A DNA stretch of 64,000 nt from Burkholderiales bacterium (GTDB lineage: Bacteria; Pseudomonadota; Gammaproteobacteria; Burkholderiales; Burkholderiaceae_C), in the NCBI GenBank assembly GCA_947453625.1, contig CANGHK010000019.1, positions 18,720 to 82,719 on the forward strand. The letters are read 5' to 3'. Every line of letters begins with the position of its first letter. The stretch's first letter is position 1. The position numbers and the translations under genes are program-made. Positions 61,541 to 64,000 of the stretch are shown one piece after another. Under the pieces are notes generated by a model. The model was not told the DNA's origin, did no database searches, and saw only the letters and a program-made list of their open reading frames with translations.

Positions 61541-62947
61541 TTGCCCGTGCCTGCCCTCGTCGCCTGGTTGCGCGACGAGCACCGACGGGCGGAAACTGGC
61601 ACCCCGAGCCTCGACGCGCAAGGCACTCATGCACTGCGGGTGCCGTCCGAGATCGTCGACTTCTTTGAGCAGGCAGCAGATGTGGCCGCCACCACGCCGA
61701 TGTTTCATGGACCGGAAAACCGGACCGAACAGTGGTCGCTGGAAGATCTGCCCATGTCGCCGCCGCCAAAGGCGATGATCGAGTTCGTACCCGGCGCGCC
61801 GTGGGCTGACTTCGAAGCTTGGGGCGAATGGAAAGAGACTGACAACGAATTTTTGCGCTGGCGAGAGCGTATCCGTCCCGTTGCGATCGAACTCGAAAGG
61901 GCACTGGGCGAGCCTGTCTATCGCTTCGCAGACCTGACCAGTGACATCGACGATGATGACGTGCATCGTTTTCTCGTCCTGCACTGGTGCTGCAGTTGGA
62001 AGCCGGATTCGGCTTTCGTGCGTTACTTGCTGAAGATCAGTGGCGCCAGGGACGTCGGGGAACTCAAGGCGGCGTTGATCGACCCCGTCCACTATGCGCA
62101 GCCGTTCAAGATGAACTGCTCGTTTGTCGGACTGGAGGCAGTGACTTGCCGCATCGACTACCTGCCGCCGGAAGCGCACAAGACGGTCACCGTGGTGTTC
62201 TCCACCCCGCAGGCCCGCGAGGTGGCGCAGGCCTTGCTGGCGCAGAAGATCGACGCTCACGCCGTCATTGTCGCGCCCAAGGAATTGGCCACTGATGACT
62301 GGGTCAGGCACGCGACGCGCCGTTGCCGATATTGGACCGCCCATTACTTGCATGACCGCAGGTTGGACAATCCCATTGAAATCCTGGCCCTGACCGATGA
62401 ACTGTGCGTGATCGCCGACGCGCAGAGGCCGACGTCCGGCTTCGACCTGAAACTGTCCGACCCGGTTGAAGACTTGCTGTGGCTGGCGATCGACCTTGGT
62501 GTCGAGGCGACCTACTTCCATGTCGATCGGACGCGTCTATGGAATCCGGGGGACTGCCTGCGCAAGCGTGGCGTGCCCGATCGCGTCGCCGCTAGGCAGT
62601 CACGGCGAGCAGCATTCACTCGGGAACTCACGGCAATCGGTCTCGACAATGATTTCGGCAGCAGCGGTTTGTGGGACGATCAAGGACGGAATCTTCGTTA
62701 CGACCTGCTGGATTTGCCGTTTCCGCTGGTCAGTCGCGTCGCCGCGTGGCAGCGGAACTACGACGAATCGATGGGTCCGCCTGACTTGGGAAACGATGAC
62801 TGGTGGGCGCGCCACGAGCAAGAGAAGCAAGAAATCGCGAGGGCGCTGCAAACTGCCTTGGGCAAGGGCCTCGCCGTCAAGTTGTACCGCCGACAGGGTT
62901 GGCTGACCATCGATGAAATCGACCTTTTGGAAGGAGGTCAGTCATGA
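61541..62947 (+). CDS. Unrecognised accessory-island protein
   Basis: 468 aa from a TTG start (61541); a GTG at 61547 is possible and the frame is open back to the stop at 61490. Hydrophilic, Trp-rich and acidic: MIEFVPGAPWADFEAWGEWK, FRADLTS-like strand, WTAHYLHDRRLDNPIEILAL, DDWWARHEQEKQEIARALQT. I see no catalytic motif. Its acidic, Trp-rich look and its following small gene suggest an immunity-like or polymorphic-toxin-associated role, but this is only an impression. Overlaps the next gene (ATGA). Confidence 0.55.
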   Translation: MPVPALVAWLRDEHRRAETGTPSLDAQGTHALRVPSEIVDFFEQAADVAATTPMFHGPENRTEQWSLEDLPMSPPPKAMIEFVPGAPWADFEAWGEWKETDNEFLRWRERIRPVAIELERALGEPVYRFADLTSDIDDDDVHRFLVLHWCCSWKPDSAFVRYLLKISGARDVGELKAALIDPVHYAQPFKMNCSFVGLEAVTCRIDYLPPEAHKTVTVVFSTPQAREVAQALLAQKIDAHAVIVAPKELATDDWVRHATRRCRYWTAHYLHDRRLDNPIEILALTDELCVIADAQRPTSGFDLKLSDPVEDLLWLAIDLGVEATYFHVDRTRLWNPGDCLRKRGVPDRVAARQSRRAAFTRELTAIGLDNDFGSSGLWDDQGRNLRYDLLDLPFPLVSRVAAWQRNYDESMGPPDLGNDDWWARHEQEKQEIARALQTALGKGLAVKLYRRQGWLTIDEIDLLEGGQS

Positions 62948-63156
62948 AACTGGCTTGGAGCAAGAGCGAAGAAACTGACCCGCCGCAGGCACGCGAGATC
63001 GTGCGCAACTGCGGGCAAGTGCTCGGGCTACTGGAAGAAGTGCTGCCATTTCGATCTCGCGCCGACCGAGGCCGAGGGGTTCGCCAATTAACTGAAGGCA
63101 TGGTGTGCGAAGCCGGAGTATGCGTTCTTGTGGAAGGGCGACTGATCAAACCATGA
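62944..63156 (+). CDS. Small island protein, probably frameshifted
   Basis: 70 aa as read. KLAWSKSEETDPPQAREIVR then NCGQVLGLLEEVLPF is plausible; after LPF the current frame becomes Arg-rich (RSRADRGRGVRQ), while the adjacent frame gives FDLAPTEAEGFAN, an internal stop, then LKAWCAKPEYAFLWKGD and a stop. That second frame looks like the natural continuation, so a frameshift near 63048 and a nonsense codon are likely. A strong ribosome site GGAGGTCAGTC precedes the ATG. Family unknown. Confidence 0.5.
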   Translation: MKLAWSKSEETDPPQAREIVRNCGQVLGLLEEVLPFRSRADRGRGVRQLTEGMVCEAGVCVLVEGRLIKP

Positions 63157-64000
63157 GCAACGTCGGAAACGTCAGGCTCGTTCGCGTCCTCACAGTAATG
63201 GTGGACTATGGCAACGCACCCTTCCTGTGGCTGTCCGACAGCCCAGACGAAGAAGGCATTGGGCTGAATCTCTGCGACGCTACCTGCTGGGATCAGTCAT
63301 TTCCGATGTCGGAAGGACTCTGGCAAAATTTCGCGGACTGGGCCATCGAATTTGACAGGACGGCCTTCTATTCGGACAACTTCGACGCCGACGGCTGGGA
63401 TTGGATCGCATTCCATGCACGAGGGAGGCAACTGGCGCGTTGGCTCAAGAAAGAGGTTGGCGATGCGTATGGCGTTGTTTACTACAAGCCTTGCGAAGAC
63501 CCCAACCACCGCATCGAAGAGCGCACGGAAATCATCGGCGATGGCGAACCGATTCCGTTGCCAGTGCTTCGCGGCATACATCCCGAACCGGTTCGCTTTT
63601 GCCAGCACATCGTATCCGGCGGCCAGACCGGCGCGGATCGTGGCGCGCTGGACTTCGCCATCAAGCACGGCTACACGCACGGTGGATGGGCACCGCTTGG
63701 GCGCGCGGCGGATGATGGCACGATTCCGTTGAAATACCAGCTCACCGAACTGACAGTGGGCGGCTATCGCCAGCGCACCCGCCGCAACGTGATGGACAGC
63801 GACGGTACTTTGATCATCAATCTGGGACCGTTGGATGGCGGGACGCTGGCAACCGGCGCGTGTCAAGCTACTTGTCGCCTCACCTATGCAGCCAACGGCT
63901 GCTTATTTGTCGTGCTCAGGTGGGCGGCCACGACCGAGTCGCGCTCGGGGTTGAGGGTCACCGGCCCGGCGGGTGACCAGTCGCGCGTAGGGCCGGACCA
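63153..64000 (+). CDS. Immunity-like domain fused to a SLOG/molybdenum-carrier-like domain (open at window end)
   Basis: One frame is open from ATG 63153 to the end of the window without a stop. Residues 1-140: acidic, Trp-rich domain (FLWLSDSPDEEGIGLNLCDA, GWDWIAFHARGRQLARWLKK, YYKPCEDPNHRIEERTEII) of unknown family, with the flavour of bacterial immunity proteins. From about 150: HIVSGGQTGADRGALDFAIK, GYTHGGWAPLGRAADDGTIP, DSDGTLIINLGPLDGGTLAT, the nucleotide-binding YpsA/SLOG type called putative molybdenum carrier. Similarity stops at about 63858 (after GGTLAT); the rest looks like out-of-frame DNA. The fusion or a loss of a stop codon is unusual. Probably truncated by the island's right boundary. 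Confidence 0.5.
   Translation, partial: MSNVGNVRLVRVLTVMVDYGNAPFLWLSDSPDEEGIGLNLCDATCWDQSFPMSEGLWQNFADWAIEFDRTAFYSDNFDADGWDWIAFHARGRQLARWLKKEVGDAYGVVYYKPCEDPNHRIEERTEIIGDGEPIPLPVLRGIHPEPVRFCQHIVSGGQTGADRGALDFAIKHGYTHGGWAPLGRAADDGTIPLKYQLTELTVGGYRQRTRRNVMDSDGTLIINLGPLDGGTLATGACQATCRLTYAANGCLFVVLRWAATTESRSGLRVTGPAGDQSRVGPD
63884..64000 (-). CDS. Partial minus-strand gene (3' end only)
   Basis: Reading inward from 64000, 38 codons are open (GPTRDWSPAGPVTLNPERD, SVVAAHLSTTNKQPLAA) to a TAG at 63884-63886. GC-rich third positions match the chromosomal genes, so this is probably the carboxy end of a normal gene continuing beyond the window. Family not recognised from this piece. A small stem-loop (63889-63903, GCAGCC-AAC-GGCTGC) overlaps its 3' end. 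Confidence 0.35.
   Translation of the reverse strand, partial: WSGPTRDWSPAGPVTLNPERDSVVAAHLSTTNKQPLAA

Overview
The window is GC-rich DNA with the codon habits and gene neighbourhoods of a betaproteobacterium of the order Burkholderiales (Rubrivivax/Leptothrix/Comamonadaceae-like). Pointers are a membrane-bound formate dehydrogenase locus with its DUF3305/DUF3306 accessory genes, the yciV-yciO pair, a CoA-dependent catabolic cluster, and a GC-rich palindromic interspersed repeat at 40950-41031 of a type I know from Comamonadaceae. All calls come from reading the sequence; no database search was run.

Layout. 1-2.9 kb: an ExaC/AcoD-type aldehyde dehydrogenase behind a sigma-54-like promoter; its 3' end runs into a 55-bp tandem repeat, followed by gene debris (a uvrA 3' remnant, a glycerophosphodiesterase remnant and an unassigned remnant). 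2.9-9.3 kb: a flavin monooxygenase diverging from a penicillin-acylase-family Ntn-hydrolase and a GntR/FCD regulator, then a MATE exporter. 9.4-21.7 kb: a CoA-thioester (probably aromatic or phenylpropanoid-like) catabolic cluster with a feruloyl-CoA-synthase-like ligase, two enoyl-CoA hydratases, four SDR units, an HCCA-isomerase/DsbA-fold protein, a tautomerase, a molybdopterin oxidoreductase and TetR and HxlR regulators. One ligase and one SDR in it have collapsed into a chimera. 21.7-30.6 kb: a truncated phospholipase D, then an operon with an aminotransferase, a complete peptide/opine-type ABC importer and an amidase, suggesting import and breakdown of an amide- or amine-containing compound. 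31-38.4 kb: housekeeping and miscellaneous genes (DMT permease, GST, ModA-like binding protein, PCuAC copper chaperone, plsY, RidA, yciO, RNase AM, fdhD).

38.4-52.7 kb is the best-defined system: a periplasmic, membrane-bound formate dehydrogenase. Minus strand: TAT-target peptide, alpha, beta, small lipoprotein, gamma, hypothetical, fdhD. Plus strand: response regulator, sensor kinase, DUF3305, DUF3306, a multi-cluster ferredoxin, a TorD-like chaperone, mobA. A palindrome with core GACAAGYTGTC occurs twice (22 bp apart) in the divergent promoter and again, with 13-bp arms, just before the DUF3305 operon. The NtrC-type regulator beside it lacks the GAFTGA loop that contacts sigma-54. I infer a dedicated, sigma-54-independent formate dehydrogenase regulon.

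52.7-59.9 kb holds an alpha/beta hydrolase, a DUF2145 protein, a secreted small protein, a P-type ATPase, a possible 2OG-Fe(II) oxygenase and an unassigned protein. 59.9-60.6 kb is a decayed HEPN-MNT toxin-antitoxin pair. From about 60.6 kb base composition drops (an AT-rich stretch at 60661-60700) and a small accessory island follows: an NTF2-like protein, several unrecognised ORFs, two of them damaged, and an ORF in which an unassigned acidic domain is fused to a SLOG/molybdenum-carrier-like domain. The island appears to end near 63.86 kb, where GC-rich sequence and the 3' end of a minus-strand gene begin.
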